From positions 7,217,018 through 7,281,017 of the forward strand of contig WARS01000071.1 in assembly GCA_008933995.1 (NCBI GenBank): 64,000 nt of DNA, given 5' to 3'. A program made the position numbers and the translations under genes. Under the pieces are notes generated by a model. It was not told where the DNA came from, made no database searches, and was given only the letters and a program-made list of their open reading frames with translations. The stretch comes from Datnioides undecimradiatus. Its lineage: Eukaryota; Chordata; Actinopteri; Lobotiformes; Datnioididae. Below are positions 11,932-22,431 of the stretch, in pieces. Each line of letters begins with the position of its first letter. Position 1 is the stretch's first letter.

Positions 11932-13383
11932 CATCTACATATTTAACTTCCGCAGTGATGAAGTGCAGAGCTGCAAGGCTTTAATAATAAAAGCTTTATG
12001 AATAGAAGACAATACAGTCAAATAAAAGCATGAAATAATAATAATTTCACTCTTCATTTCCAAATGGTCTGACAATCCATAGTCAACAGTATAAAGTACA
12101 TATGGGAATTGCTGCTCGTATGAAAGTATTTTTAACATTGTGAAGACTGTGGAGGATTCATACAAGCTAAAAAGTCCTTTGTGTGCTCGAACTGCTTTAG
12201 ATGGTCATGTTATGTCCAACTGCTACATACAATGTATTTATGCAAATATTCCAAGTAAAATTGCATTTCAGCTAATTTAATATATCAAATACTACAATAC
12301 CCATGACTCTACAGGGTGTTACTATGGCAACAAGACTGCCCAACGGCACAAATTTCTTCTGGCAAAGAAATTCTCCAGTCGAGCAATCACTTCAGTAATT
12401 CTGCCACCTTAGGCAATCAGAGATTGTAGCCTGGCTGATATTATTTCTAACAATATAATGTTTGAAAGGGAGAAAAACATGTGCGATCAGTGCATGTGAA
12501 GCAGTGCAGTTTAATTGGCATTCAGCTCAGTGAAGCTGTCAGGGCCAGCATAAACCACAAGAAGTAGAGGGCTGTGGTGAGTTAGCTAAGATCAGAATAG
12601 ATGCAATGAAATTAGTGATTCAGTTTTTAGTTCTAACTTACATTAAATTCATATTTAACATGTTTCGCCATTGCAAGGCAGTGTGTCTAACTGGGATCTC
12701 GCTGTCTCATTTATTTTCCTTTTGTTTTTTCAAAAATAAATCAAATTGTGTTAGACTATTAATAGGAAGAAAAAGATAAAACTATTTGAAAAGCTCCTTT
12801 TCATCTGAGCTGGTTGGAAGGGCTTGTTTGATCCGCAGCAGCTAGCAGGCTGAGTTTCAGGTGGGGACAATCATAAAATGTAAACAAACATGAGATGTTA
12901 TTTGCAAGTCATTGACCGACATTGTGTTGTTACCAGTGTTACTGCAGCTGACCAGCTAATTAGTTATTCAGCCTGCAAACTGACAGCAATGCACTTTTCC
13001 ACTGTGAGTGTTTGTTTGATTACTTGTCCAACAAACTAAGCTGCAGGACAAGACACGCATGCATGTCTGAAAGTTTGATCAGAGGGAGACTTTAGCAGGA
13101 AAGCTAATTTGGGTCTTTCTTCAATGTCCGTGGCTCTTGTGTTGTGTAACAGGCTGCTGTCTGCCAATGATAGAACATGACTGCTGTACAGATTCGATTG
13201 ACTGTTGGAAACAAGTTATCCATCTTTGTAGATGGGAAACTATTGATACTCTACAAATAAGAAGTGCCATCATGAAACCAAAAAGCAGTGTGTATGATGG
13301 TCTTCCTTTCAGCCTTTCAGGTCGTGTTTGTAAGGAAACTGAAGGTGATCTACAGAGATCACAGGTATTACGCTGTGGCAGAC
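11932..13383. other. non-coding stretch
   Basis: Single-copy AT-rich DNA. ACTACAATACCCATGACTCTACAG at 12290-12313 resembles a motif common in teleost repeats. No gene is supported. Confidence 0.45.
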
Positions 13384-13398
13384 AAAAAAAAAAAAAAA
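13384..13398 (+). repeat. poly-A tract
   Basis: Fifteen A bases in a row. Confidence 0.85.
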
Positions 13399-15334
13399 GC
13401 TGTGTAATCCCACTTGGACTTTAAGTTATAAACAACATTGAAGGGACCACAGACCACAGCAAAGGACAAGTTTGCTTGCTCTTGCTTCATCTGCAGCCAG
13501 ATGGCCCGGTGCGGCAGCCTTTAAAAGAAAAACAGAAGGGAAGTGAGAGTCCTTCCCTGTGGGACTGTTTAACGCTGTAGGACAGAGTGTTGTGCTGGGC
13601 CTGTCCCCTGGGCACTCTTGTCTCTCTGAGCCTGCTGCTGGGCAGACACAGAGACGTGTGCTGTAGAAAGCTGTGTGGGCAACAGGATCACAGCAATTAT
13701 TAAAAGCAATCACAGCATCAAGTAAATTACTGTTATCAGTGAAACATTTTGAACGAGCCCAGACATCTGCATGAACTGACGTCACTAAGTGACTGAAGAA
13801 GTTTCGTTTGATCCCTGTTGAACATGTCTGAACACCCACCAGTGTAACCTTTATAGGTCAGCGTAAGGTCGGGAAGTTGCTGCTGCCATTTTTTCTGTTG
13901 CGATGTCGCATTTCCCTTTGGCTGAAGCTGCTGGTACCATAGTTTCCTGGTGACCATGGTGAGTGTTAATGTTTTGCATTTTGTTGAGTAACTGGGTATT
14001 GACACTATGATTTCATTTCTTATTGTTGCATTTGTCTTTAAAGGTGCTAACTGTTAAGTGTGCAATTACTGATGCTAATACAAAAATTGATTTTCACTTG
14101 TTAACAGCCATTTGTTTTATTATTCAAAGATGTGACGCTAATTAAGCCTACAAATTAAGAACAATTATTCCTTTTAGCTGTTTATTCTTTATTTTGTTGT
14201 TTGGGAACAGTCCAGTTTATTCTTGGACAGAGTGAACACCATATCACGTTTGTGGGGGAAAAACAACTCAGTAAACAAATCTCTTACTATTCACTGGACT
14301 TCCCAAAGGGACGTTTTTTTAGTAATATTTCTCCACGAGACGGAAAATTAGATTTTCGATACATTCATTCAGTTTTTGTGCACTGATAAGTACAGCAAAT
14401 CGCTTTTTTTGCGCAGCGGTGGTAAAAGAACAGTAAATATGCAGCAGCTGAAACTGCCAGGACTGAGAACAATAAACAATACCACCTAACAGTAACCTCT
14501 CATGTGTGCAGAAATTGTATACTTACAGAAAGCTGATATTAAAACACAAAACACGCAGACATGAACAGCCGCATCCCCCATTCATTAAACTCTAATCTGT
14601 GTATGATTTCTTTCTCTGTGACTCTATGACTGACACTGATATCAAACATTCACATCATTGTGTGAGAACAGAATAGAGTCTTAACATTCATCTCAGAAGT
14701 GTATTACTGATTCTCACATTGTCACCACTGCTAACAGCCACGGGATTGTGTGGTCGAGTCACAATGCTCGTGACAACAATGACAAACGCTTGGCTCGCTT
14801 TATGCTCCAAGCATCATATCATCACAAAGCAATTCCACCAACAAAGCTCGGCCTTGACAACGGTACTCGGCTTCGCTCTGAACAAAAATAAATTACAAAA
14901 GCTTCCAAATATGCAGAACATTTTATTTAGCAAAGAACGCCACTAAAAACTCTCCAAATGTGCATCTAAGGCTCCTCAGAGATTTCAGTTTTCATGAAAG
15001 TTATCCATCTGCGGCTACACTTGTGTGCCTTCTGTTCCCTTCAAGGCTGATTTATGTTGACACTGTACTGTTTCTACTGCCACTGTAAAATTCTTGGTTA
15101 TAGTGGCTATAATCAATATATTTAAAATAACAGTGGAGGCAGGCAAGGCTCCTTGTATTTGAAAGGGGTTCTTCGTGCCCACAGAGAATTATCAGCCAAC
15201 ACCAACAGCGGTTCCTCACAACTTTACAGCACTTTATATGAATTTTAAGTGTTGGTTTTGGTTCATTGTCAGCGCTATCATAGTGCCATTTCCAGACACA
15301 ACAGGAAGCAGTTTTACACAAAGTCAGAATCTCC
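13399..15334. other. non-coding stretch
   Basis: It contains a minus-strand open frame of 137 codons at 13426-13839 and a + strand GTGAGT donor-like string at about 13957. Neither has a partner site, codon bias or homology I can recognise. The only discrete motif is the CRE octamer at 13777-13784. Confidence 0.45.
13777..13784. promoter_or_regulatory. consensus CRE octamer TGACGTCA
   Basis: The full palindromic CREB/ATF consensus is present. An 8-mer is expected about once per 65 kb by chance in random DNA, but less often in CpG-poor DNA. No function is implied. Confidence 0.3.
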
Positions 15335-15475
15335 AAAAACCCACTGTGGTCTACCTGTTCAGCACCAAACAGCAGATACACCCACAGATGATGAGCATCA
15401 GGCGAGGATTGTCCTGAGGGAAAGGACGCGGAGCTTTGTGGATGTGGAGCGCAGCTAAAAAAGAGTGAATATTAA
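15335..15475 (+). repeat. dispersed repeat family A, plus orientation
   Basis: It contains GTTCAGCACCAAACAGCAGA, followed by a diverged block ending GCAGCTAAAAAAGAGTGAATATTAA. The same order is seen at 45650-45785 (CAGCACCAAACAGCAGAC then AGGAGAGTGAATT). Borders are approximate. Confidence 0.45.
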
Positions 15476-15839
15476 CCTCATATTTTAATTGTGGCATATG
15501 TTGCTCCTTGTAAGTGTAAATCAGCAAATATTTGGCAACATATATCAACCTAAAAGGTCAATCAACGATGATCACAGCTTGTTTCGGATGGTTTAAGGAA
15601 TGATATAAATCTGTCTTTGCGTGTATCTGTGGGCAGGATGTCGCCATAATATAAATAATACAGAATGTCAAATGTTAAAGCAGCATATAAATATATATAT
15701 TCTTTTTAGCCACTTAGCATTATCAGAACAAGCCGTAAGCAAAACATTGGCATACAATCACCAGGAACCGCTGTGGACAACCTGGTAGCAAAAAGTGCTC
15801 ATTTACAAGTCCAGGAAATATGCAGCAACATTCATATTC
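15476..15839. other. sequence between two family A fragments
   Basis: It may be the interior of, or an insertion into, a larger element, since opposite-oriented family A fragments flank it. No coding signal is seen. Confidence 0.35.
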
Positions 15840-16000
15840 ATCTAGAGTGTTTATGGCCACCTGATGTATACAAGACCAATATTCACTCACTTTGTTCACC
15901 AGCTAGTTGAAGAGGTCACTGAGAACGAGCTAAAACAGACGTCTGAACCCACAAAACCAAAATAATGGGCTAAAAGAAGATACAACCCTCCTTGGACCAA
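15840..16000 (-). repeat. dispersed repeat family A, minus orientation
   Basis: It contains GTTTATGGCCACCTGATG, GACCAATATTCACTCACTT and TTGTTCACCAGCTAGTTG. The last block is shared with 3573-3588. Together with 15335-15475 it forms an inverted pair. A relic of the element may extend to about 16130. Confidence 0.5.
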
Positions 16001-16444
16001 AGGGGAGGCGCAGAGTCGGGTGATAATTCTCTGTGGGTTCATCACCATGAGTGACCTGCGTTTCACATTACACACTGTAATTGAATCCATTGTTAATAAA
16101 AATATTGATTAGTGCAGCTTTATTACCAGCAGTCACCAACTGAGACCTTTACCAGAGAATCAGTCTAACTCCGCAGGGCGCGTGTGACAGAGACACTGTG
16201 AAAAAAGGCTGATAAGCTCGTACATTTAGTTGAAATCACAGTTTTATGCATGCAGCACTTTGACAAAAAGAAAGTCAGCTTCATCGCTGCCCAACACTGG
16301 CAACAATTGCCCTTGAGAAATCAATGCAGATGTAAACAGACTTAGAGGATTGTTGATGCTCCAAGCACAGACTGGGGTCGATAGAAGCCACAACGTACGA
16401 ACACCTACGTATTGTAATAAAGACGCGCAGATGGTGTCAGTTGC
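16001..16444. other. non-coding stretch
   Basis: No gene or clear repeat is seen. Confidence 0.45.
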
Positions 16445-16457
16445 GGGGGGGGGGGGG
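16445..16457 (+). repeat. oligo-G tract (13 G)
   Basis: Thirteen consecutive G bases. Confidence 0.9.
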
Positions 16458-16732
16458 TGATAATTTAAGCAGAAACCTCAGTGATGCTGGTGTGATCCTT
16501 CAAGGTAGCACGTGGGCAGGTTCATACTGTAAGTAAATGGGGTCTAATTGGCAGAGTGACCCATAGACCAAGCGTTTGTTCAATTGCTACTTTCTTTGAT
16601 AAGGAAGTGTCGGAGCCGAGGGTGAGATAAGTGCTAAACCTGTGACTGATGAACACGGCGCAGGCTGCATTTCGCCGAGTACCCTCTGCTGGAAGGACAC
16701 TCATTTACCAGATTGATGGGGCGCTTTATTGC

Positions 16733-16925
16733 CTGCCACCTCTCCTCCTTCTTTCTCACCATCCCCTCATCTCCTCCCTCTCTCTTATACCTATTTCTCT
16801 CTTTATCTCCTCCTCCCTTTCTGTCTCCGGCGCTCTCCCTTTGTCACACACGCAAACACACACACACTGTAAATTCACACACACATACTCTCCTCTCTCT
16901 GTCTGTTCTCTCACACACAATCTTC
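16733..16925 (+). repeat. pyrimidine-rich and CA-rich low-complexity tract
   Basis: The + strand is dominated by C and T from 16737 to about 16845, then gives way to CA-rich DNA. Open frames across it are low-complexity and not credible proteins. Confidence 0.75.
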
Positions 16926-16970
16926 TCCTGGCCATGTGATTGCTTTGCGGAAGGACAATGAGAGTCTCAC

Positions 16971-17053
16971 CTTAACCTCTTTAACACCTCAACCACCACC
17001 TTGTTGGTGTTCAGCCACTCAGCTTCGTACGTACAACAACAGAACAAGCACAT
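16971..17053 (-). CDS. weak candidate 5' coding exon
   Basis: On the minus strand an ATG at 17053 opens 27 codons, including YEAEWLNTNKVVVEVLKRL. The segment runs straight into AAG|GTGAGA, a good donor, with the donor GT at 16970-16969. No upstream promoter evidence or next exon was found. It is probably a chance arrangement, listed because the residue composition is protein-like. Confidence 0.12.
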
Positions 17054-17904
17054 ACAGAAGCTATACGCTGTTTACATTACAACTTCAACACCACTTTCTT
17101 GGTCTTAATTGAGACTGGTGCTATTAAAGAACACTGTGAAGTTACACATTACTGCCAATGGTTTCATGTTATCCCAGTGATCTACAGGTGGCAGTTGTGC
17201 ACCAAGAAATACAACAATGCATCAGCAAAGGAGAGGCAAAATGAACTGGTAGCACAATGTAGGCTTTAAAATGTTCATAGGATCACAAAGTGTTTTTAGG
17301 GACACAACAGGGACACAATAAAGAAAATAAAACAAAATAGTACATATTGTTGTATGCTCCCTCCCCGGCATCTAAGGTAAAGACAGCTGAGGTAAGATGA
17401 AATAGAACCCAAAGAGTGAATTTGCAATGCACTGCGCATCTCCAAACAAACAATGTTCCTTTGTATCCGCTTAATCCGCTATCAAAACTGTTGATGATAA
17501 CATTTCCATAATTAACTCACTTCTTTGTTTAAGCACAATATTTACTGAGAAAGCAGGGGTTACATTAGAAGTAGCCATTTCCCTATCTAGCATGAACAGA
17601 GGACATCCAAAAGGAAAAGAGGGTCAATACCAACAGTTTGAAACAGCAGCTGAATCAAACTAAAGAAGAGGAAACAAACAAACTAAATATTTTGAAAAAG
17701 TGTGAAAAATACTCAGTGATAAAGGTGCAAATGTGTTCGGGCGAACAAACCACATCCACGCAGACGTTTTCACCGGGAGGGACGCGATCTCAGGAGCGAT
17801 CTCACATGGCAAATCAAATCAGTGATCAGCTGGAAAACTGCTGCCTCATGCATAAGTAAAGGCCACCCCCTGGCCCTTGTGTGCTCTATATACACCTAAT
17901 CTTA
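17054..17904. other. non-coding stretch
   Basis: AT-rich DNA. A good donor-like GAG|GTAAGA at about 17393 has no open exon in front of it. Confidence 0.45.
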
Positions 17905-17931
17905 CTCTCTCTCTCTCACACACACACACAA
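17905..17931. repeat. (CT)n(CA)n microsatellite
   Basis: A CT run followed directly by a CA run. Confidence 0.85.
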
Positions 17932-18248
17932 ACATAAAAGCCCTTATCCAACCAACTCCAAGCTCGAGTCACACTCGTATGATAACTTATTCATATGTGG
18001 CAACATGCAAGAAGCAGACCATAAATTGCAGGTGACATATGGATTTTATCCCCCCGGAGAGAAGTGACGAGGAGACGAACACATGGCTGCACAGACGTGG
18101 CAGTCAATGCCACTGAGCTCATTGCCCCTCATTGACCTGCAAGAGGCCAAGGGTAACAAGTGATGAGTGACTATGTTTTTGACCCTGAAGAAATTCACTG
18201 TATTACAGCAGCGTCCTTATACTATCAAAGTATTTTACCCCACCCCAC

Positions 18249-18280
<32 letters not shown>
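18249..18280. repeat. (CA)n microsatellite
   Basis: About 16 CA units. Confidence 0.95.
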
Positions 18281-18281
<1 letters not shown>

Positions 18282-18449
18282 TTCTCTCTCTTTGTATGCG
18301 CAATTCAATACTACAGAGTCTGACTCACCAGCTGCTCTCACAGAACACTGTATTCACTCTGGCTGGAGAAGACAATGCAGGTTTTGTTTTCTTTTTGTTT
18401 AGTCTGTTTGATGTCAAAAGAGGCATGAGGTAGCAAATGCAAGTGTTTT

Positions 18450-18471
18450 TTGTTGTTGTTGTTGTTGTTGT
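18450..18471. repeat. (TTG)n microsatellite
   Basis: Seven trinucleotide units followed by a T-rich run. Confidence 0.9.
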
Positions 18472-18499
18472 ATTCTTTTTTTTTATTTTTTACTGCAGC

Positions 18500-19320
18500 C
18501 CTTCCTCAAACCTCCGTGATTTAGTGAATCACCTGACACAAAGCTAGTTCTAAATTAGAGCTCCCTCTCTGGCGGTGAATCTTGAAACCCGAATAGTACG
18601 TCGATGGATGCTGTTCCTGCAGAGGGACCATTAATAGTGTGGTGATCATCATCGATTTCCCCCAGGTAATCATCATTCGTCACATTTTAGACATCCGAGG
18701 GTTTAATGCGGCATCACAAATGGCTTTCTGATTAATAGGAACAATGCTCCAAGAGGGCAGCAACACAGAAGGCCATTCTCACAAGATCGGTGGCGCTGCA
18801 GCTTGATCAGAACTACCCCTCTTTGTCGTCGGTCCGCAAATTCAAATATACAGCTTGTGTTGAGCACAATAGCATGGTGGCCTAAAGCGGGGATGCAAAT
18901 TTAGACTGAGCAGCAGAACAGAGGAGCAGGGACATGTTTGGGATAACAATTCCTAAATTTCAGAGTACACAGATGGCGGGACGCAGACCACTGTGGGCTT
19001 AAATGTCCATCAAAGTCCACCAACAGAACAGCATCAACAGACAAAAGAGGCAACAAATGTGCACTGCTGCAGACCCTGCTGACAGAGAGCAGTCCAGATG
19101 AGGATGTGGATGAGTGATGATCAAGGAGTAGTGCACTGAATGTGCCGATGGGAATCTTCTTAGTATTGGTAGAGAAGTTGATTAAAAACCATAGTATTAG
19201 AAAACTGAAATGTAAACTGAAAGCGGTGCAAGATGAAACATCGGAGGATCATAACAGTGATCAGAATGTATGCGGAGTAGGACGTGAATAAGTGTCAAAT
19301 AGTTGCGGAGCCAATCCATA
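18500..19320. other. single-copy non-coding stretch, regulatory-looking
   Basis: Ordinary-complexity DNA with several AT-rich homeodomain-type words (for example TGATTAATAGG at about 18731) among GC-richer words. It lies just upstream of the coding exon, so it is probably intron. Conservation cannot be judged from one sequence. Confidence 0.3.
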
Positions 19321-19324
19321 AAAA

Positions 19325-19420
19325 AACACAAATGTGAACTTCACAGTGGACCTGTGGGAAAAGTCAGGTGGTGATGTCATCAGCAAACCATAAATATCTG
19401 TACAAACCTTTGTCCTGCAA
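19325..19420 (+). repeat. fragment related to the element at 58885-59310
   Basis: It contains ACTTCACAGTGGACC, AAAAGTCAGGTGGTGATGTCATCAG and TCTGTACAAACC in the order I remember from the internal part of a common teleost repeat (AAAGTCAGGGGATCACCAAAG then GTCTGTACAAAATTT). Very diverged. Confidence 0.3.
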
Positions 19421-19679
19421 AGTTATTGTTTTCATTATCAATAAAATAAATAAACCTGTTTGGTTGGAGACCCAGGTTTGTCTTTCATGTGTAAAATCAA
19501 TGGAGTTTCCCTTTGAGAAAGGAAATGGTAAGCAGCCACAAACATAAAGCACAATGTTCTGGAGACGGTTTTAAGTTTAATCAATACATGGTAACAGAAT
19601 GATTGCAAAAGAAAGAACTGACCTAAATCTAACTGCACTCTTGAATCATTCAAATAGCTCTCTGCTCTGTGTTGCTCAG

Positions 19680-19843
19680 CTCATAAAGACTCTGAGGAAA
19701 GCTCGGAGATGCTCCACTCCTCAGCAGCTCCAGAGGTCAGCACCCTGGACAGCTCCCTCAACCCCGACCTCTCTGCCAATCAGCTCAAGGAAAACCGTCT
19801 GTCAGCGCAGCAGAAGGCGATTTTGGAGTTCAGCATTAAATAA
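19680..19843 (+). CDS. terminal coding exon of an unidentified gene
   Basis: This is the only convincing coding segment. A pyrimidine-rich acceptor (CTCTCTGCTCTGTGTTGCTCAG, AG at 19678-19679) precedes an exon that begins with two bases completing a split codon, then 53 codons, then TAA at 19841-19843. In 37 of 53 codons the third base is G or C, well above the surrounding AT-rich DNA. The peptide is polar and serine/acid-rich at its start (HKDSEESSEMLHSS), then reads NQLKENRLSAQQKAILEFSI and ends in K. There is no membrane segment or cysteine, so it is probably a disordered or helical cytoplasmic or nuclear tail. I do not recognise the protein. The previous exon must end after the first base of a codon; I found no secure partner upstream, so the intron is long or the exon lies outside the window. 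Confidence 0.72.
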
Positions 19844-19949
19844 GAACGGATATTTAACCCTCTGTGGAGCCTAAACCGCAGCTTATACGCAGCTACATCA
19901 CATGTCGCAGCCTCTGCGGCTGTATCTCATTTGTGCCTTTGCTTTCGAT

Positions 19950-19962
19950 CGGTCAAAGGTCA
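19950..19962 (+). promoter_or_regulatory. DR1-like nuclear receptor motif
   Basis: CGGTCAAAGGTCA matches the AGGTCA-n-AGGTCA DR1 consensus at 12 of 13 positions. It lies just after the coding exon. Confidence 0.25.
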
Positions 19963-20583
19963 CGCCGTTTTGTCTCTTCATCACACTCAGGATGACACTG
20001 AGATCCGGAGATCGCCGCCTTAATCTCCCTGGGATGAATTTCATCTGAATTAAGACCTGCACATGCGTCATTTCGTTTTTTAAACACCAGTCTTCGGCTG
20101 AGGTCAGTCAGTGCTCAAGTATCCAGTTAAAGAAGTTTATCCACAGTGTGTGCGTCCACTTAACGGTCGATCTATTCAAATAGATTCAAGGATAAATAAT
20201 TGTGTGTCTTGATTTTGCTTGATTATATAACACATCTGTCTACAGCAGAGACAAGTCATCTGGACTCATGTGGCTTATTCACAAGACCGTCTTATCTATT
20301 ATAACAGACAGACACTTCATCCTCACTATAAATAATATTCATTAATTGGAATTCAGTACAGGATGTGAGACACAAAGTTTCATCCAGGCAACAAACGAAA
20401 AGCTAAACAAACAAGCTACTGAGACAGAAACAGACCAAGTTTTTCAGTCCTCAACTAAATCCATCATAGATCTGAGAAAACCAACCTAACTAAGCTTATT
20501 TGATTCTTATTTGAAGACGTAAAACCACCGACCAACACATGAAGCTGAGTCTAATGAGCTGTGACTGAATCGCTGTCGATAAA

Positions 20584-20589
20584 AATAAA
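20584..20589 (+). terminator. candidate polyadenylation signal AATAAA
   Basis: Canonical hexamer 741 bases after the TAA codon, with T-rich DNA downstream. Such hexamers are frequent in AT-rich DNA, so the assignment is tentative. Confidence 0.25.
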
Positions 20590-21447
20590 CATGGAGTTTT
20601 AATTAACAAGGTTTATGGTTTCAAGTTTTCAAGTTCAAGAAATAGTTCAGGCTTTTAGAAAACAACAGAACAGCTGCTGTGTGCATATCATCTCATGCAT
20701 GATATGTATTAGTGTTTCCTGCACTACCTTTAATTTTTGGCGTCCTCCTTCTATCTGAGCAAATATTGATTAAATCAACTGAATCTTTTCTCTTCATTTC
20801 TGGACTTTGATTTTTAAAATACAGCTAAATCACCGAAACACAGATACGCAGACAGCTTAAAACCTGATGTAAAATATTTAGCTATGGCAAACAGAAACAT
20901 CAAGTGTGGAAAATGTGACATTAAGACGCCCCATTCAAAGATGTGAAAGGCACATTGTTGTTAAAAGATCTGCTGATGCGCCTAAAAAGCTGAACCAAGG
21001 AGCATTAGGCAAGCATTTTACATCTTTAATAGAACAAAACCAAATTGCAAACAACGGGCACAATAAACAGTTTACTTTGAAAGCTATTCATGGTCTGCAT
21101 AAATTGAGGGGATTAAACACAAACACATTAAACTCAGGAGACCCTAGCGAACCTTGTGTCATTGTATATGTATGAATGGGCCCTCAAGGTTTCCACCAAC
21201 CCTTCATGTCTACCAGACATTTTCTCTGGTAGACGGCTGAATCAATGACTTTCAAGGCAGGGGAGAAATAGAAAAAGGAAAAATAAAGTAGGCAGAGAAG
21301 AGAGAGGCAGGCAGACAGAGAGAAAAAGGAGTTTGTGTGAAAGATTTAGAGGTTGAGATTGGAAATGCATAAAGGCAAAAGAAGGCTTAGCTCCAACCCA
21401 AAATCAGTTGGCTATTTCTCTGACAGCCAGGACTTTGAATCGATTTC
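20590..21447. other. non-coding stretch with a purine-rich segment
   Basis: The + strand is purine-rich from about 21255 to 21335 (AGGCAGAGAAGAGAGAGGCAG). No gene is supported. Confidence 0.45.
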
Positions 21448-21470
21448 AAAAAAAAAAAAAAAAAAAAAAA
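21448..21470 (+). repeat. poly-A tract (23 A)
   Basis: Homopolymer run seen directly. No recognisable retroposed body precedes it. Confidence 0.9.
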
Positions 21471-21722
21471 GCCTTCGCCAAAACTCTTTTGAATACATTA
21501 TCAAAAGTAAGCAAGCATATTTGAATGAGAGCGGCTCAGGAGACACAAGACCACCTCTTGTATCTGTAACATGATGCAACAGTGTTACAGGTTTACCTTG
21601 AAGACAAAAGCAGCTCCTGTCAGCTGGATCAGTTTTGTTTCTGAGTCACATTGTAGAATTAAATAAAGTTTAGAGAAAGCAGCTTGACAACATTAAATAA
21701 TATTAACTCAGTGTCCACTTAC

Positions 21723-21759
21723 TAGTTTTGCTAGCTTTCTCTTTTGTGTTCTGCTCCAT
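21723..21759 (-). CDS. weak candidate first coding exon
   Basis: On the minus strand GGCATGG begins 12 codons (MEQNTKEKASKT plus one base) ending at CTA|GTAAGTGG, a consensus donor with the GT at 21722-21721. It is too short to judge by codon use, and there is no CpG-rich promoter nearby. Confidence 0.12.
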
Positions 21760-21894
21760 GCCAGAGAGCTGCAACTGCACTTAAAAGCCAAGAGACGTGT
21801 GTAGCATCACACTATGAACAGTAGAGGGTGGATACCTGACCTGAACCTGACTTGAGATGGTGCTTCAAGTTGTTTTTAGTGAAAATACTGGATC

Positions 21895-21896
<2 letters not shown>

Positions 21897-21938
<42 letters not shown>
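21897..21938. repeat. (GT)n microsatellite
   Basis: About 20 GT units. Confidence 0.95.
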
Positions 21939-21940
<2 letters not shown>

Positions 21941-22335
21941 AAACTACCTATTAACTTTTGTGCATATAACAGTGAAGTTGTCCACATGTATATACTATGC
22001 TTAAGTTATTTACTTATCATTGATATTAATTATTAACACATGGGCTAAAGTTGCCATGATTCAGTTTTAACACTGAACAAGACTATTTTTTTTCCCCAGC
22101 AGGAAAGTAGTCTAATTATAAACCCAGTATTTACTTCAGGTCACAAACTTACAACAAAGACAAGGCAAGATGTCCTCGCTCATCTCTCAGCCCTCTCCAG
22201 CACAATGTCTTCTCACTTCTCCAGTTTCCCATGAATTATTCATAGCAGCAGAGATAAGGAATTATGTAAAAGAAGCAGCACATAAATCTCTGTGGTTGGG
22301 AATAGTTAATCAGAGCATCCCAAGGGGAGGTGATA
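21939..22335. other. AT-rich non-coding stretch
   Basis: Single-copy DNA before the candidate exon. AATTATTCATAG and similar words occur. Nothing definite. Confidence 0.4.
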
Positions 22336-22431
22336 ATGCCACAGAGTATGCAGTTGAGACGCCTTCTCGGAGTTTCTTTTTCAGCTTTGCTGCTCGCTGT
22401 GTGTGCGGTCCAGGTGTGGACATATGAGCTG
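22336..22431 (+). CDS. candidate first coding exon with signal-peptide-like sequence
   Basis: An ATG at 22336 (second ATG at 22348) opens 32 codons that end exactly at GAGCTG|GTGAGGAGT, a strong donor with its GT at 22432, in phase 0. The peptide has the layout of a signal peptide or type II membrane anchor: two arginines, then LLGVSFSALLLAVCAVQVW, then TYEL. No downstream exon in phase 0 was identified and the region is not CpG-rich. I do not recognise the protein. A chance hydrophobic frame in non-coding DNA remains quite possible. Confidence 0.25.

Larger units (their letters stand above)
19844..20589 (+). other. probable 3' UTR and downstream DNA
   Basis: This follows the TAA stop of the terminal exon. 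The first 300 bases are richer in CpG than the flanks, and the composition becomes AT-rich after about 20160. The first AATAAA hexamer in this direction is at 20584-20589, followed by a T-rich stretch. The UTR extent is inferred only. Confidence 0.35.

Noticed and set aside
13426..13839. 137-codon minus-strand frame
   Set aside because: No protein-like pattern and no splice pair.
18102..18179. ATG frame (MAAQTWQSMPLSSLPLIDL) ending in a phase that fits the 19680 exon
   Set aside because: The junction AAGG|GTAACA is a weak donor, and an in-frame stop lies a few codons upstream, so it would have to be a first exon without a promoter signal.
19360..19510. Open frame ending at AATG|GTAAGC, in phase with the 19680 exon
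   Set aside because: Its body overlaps a decayed dispersed repeat, and the composition is AT-rich and unlike coding DNA.
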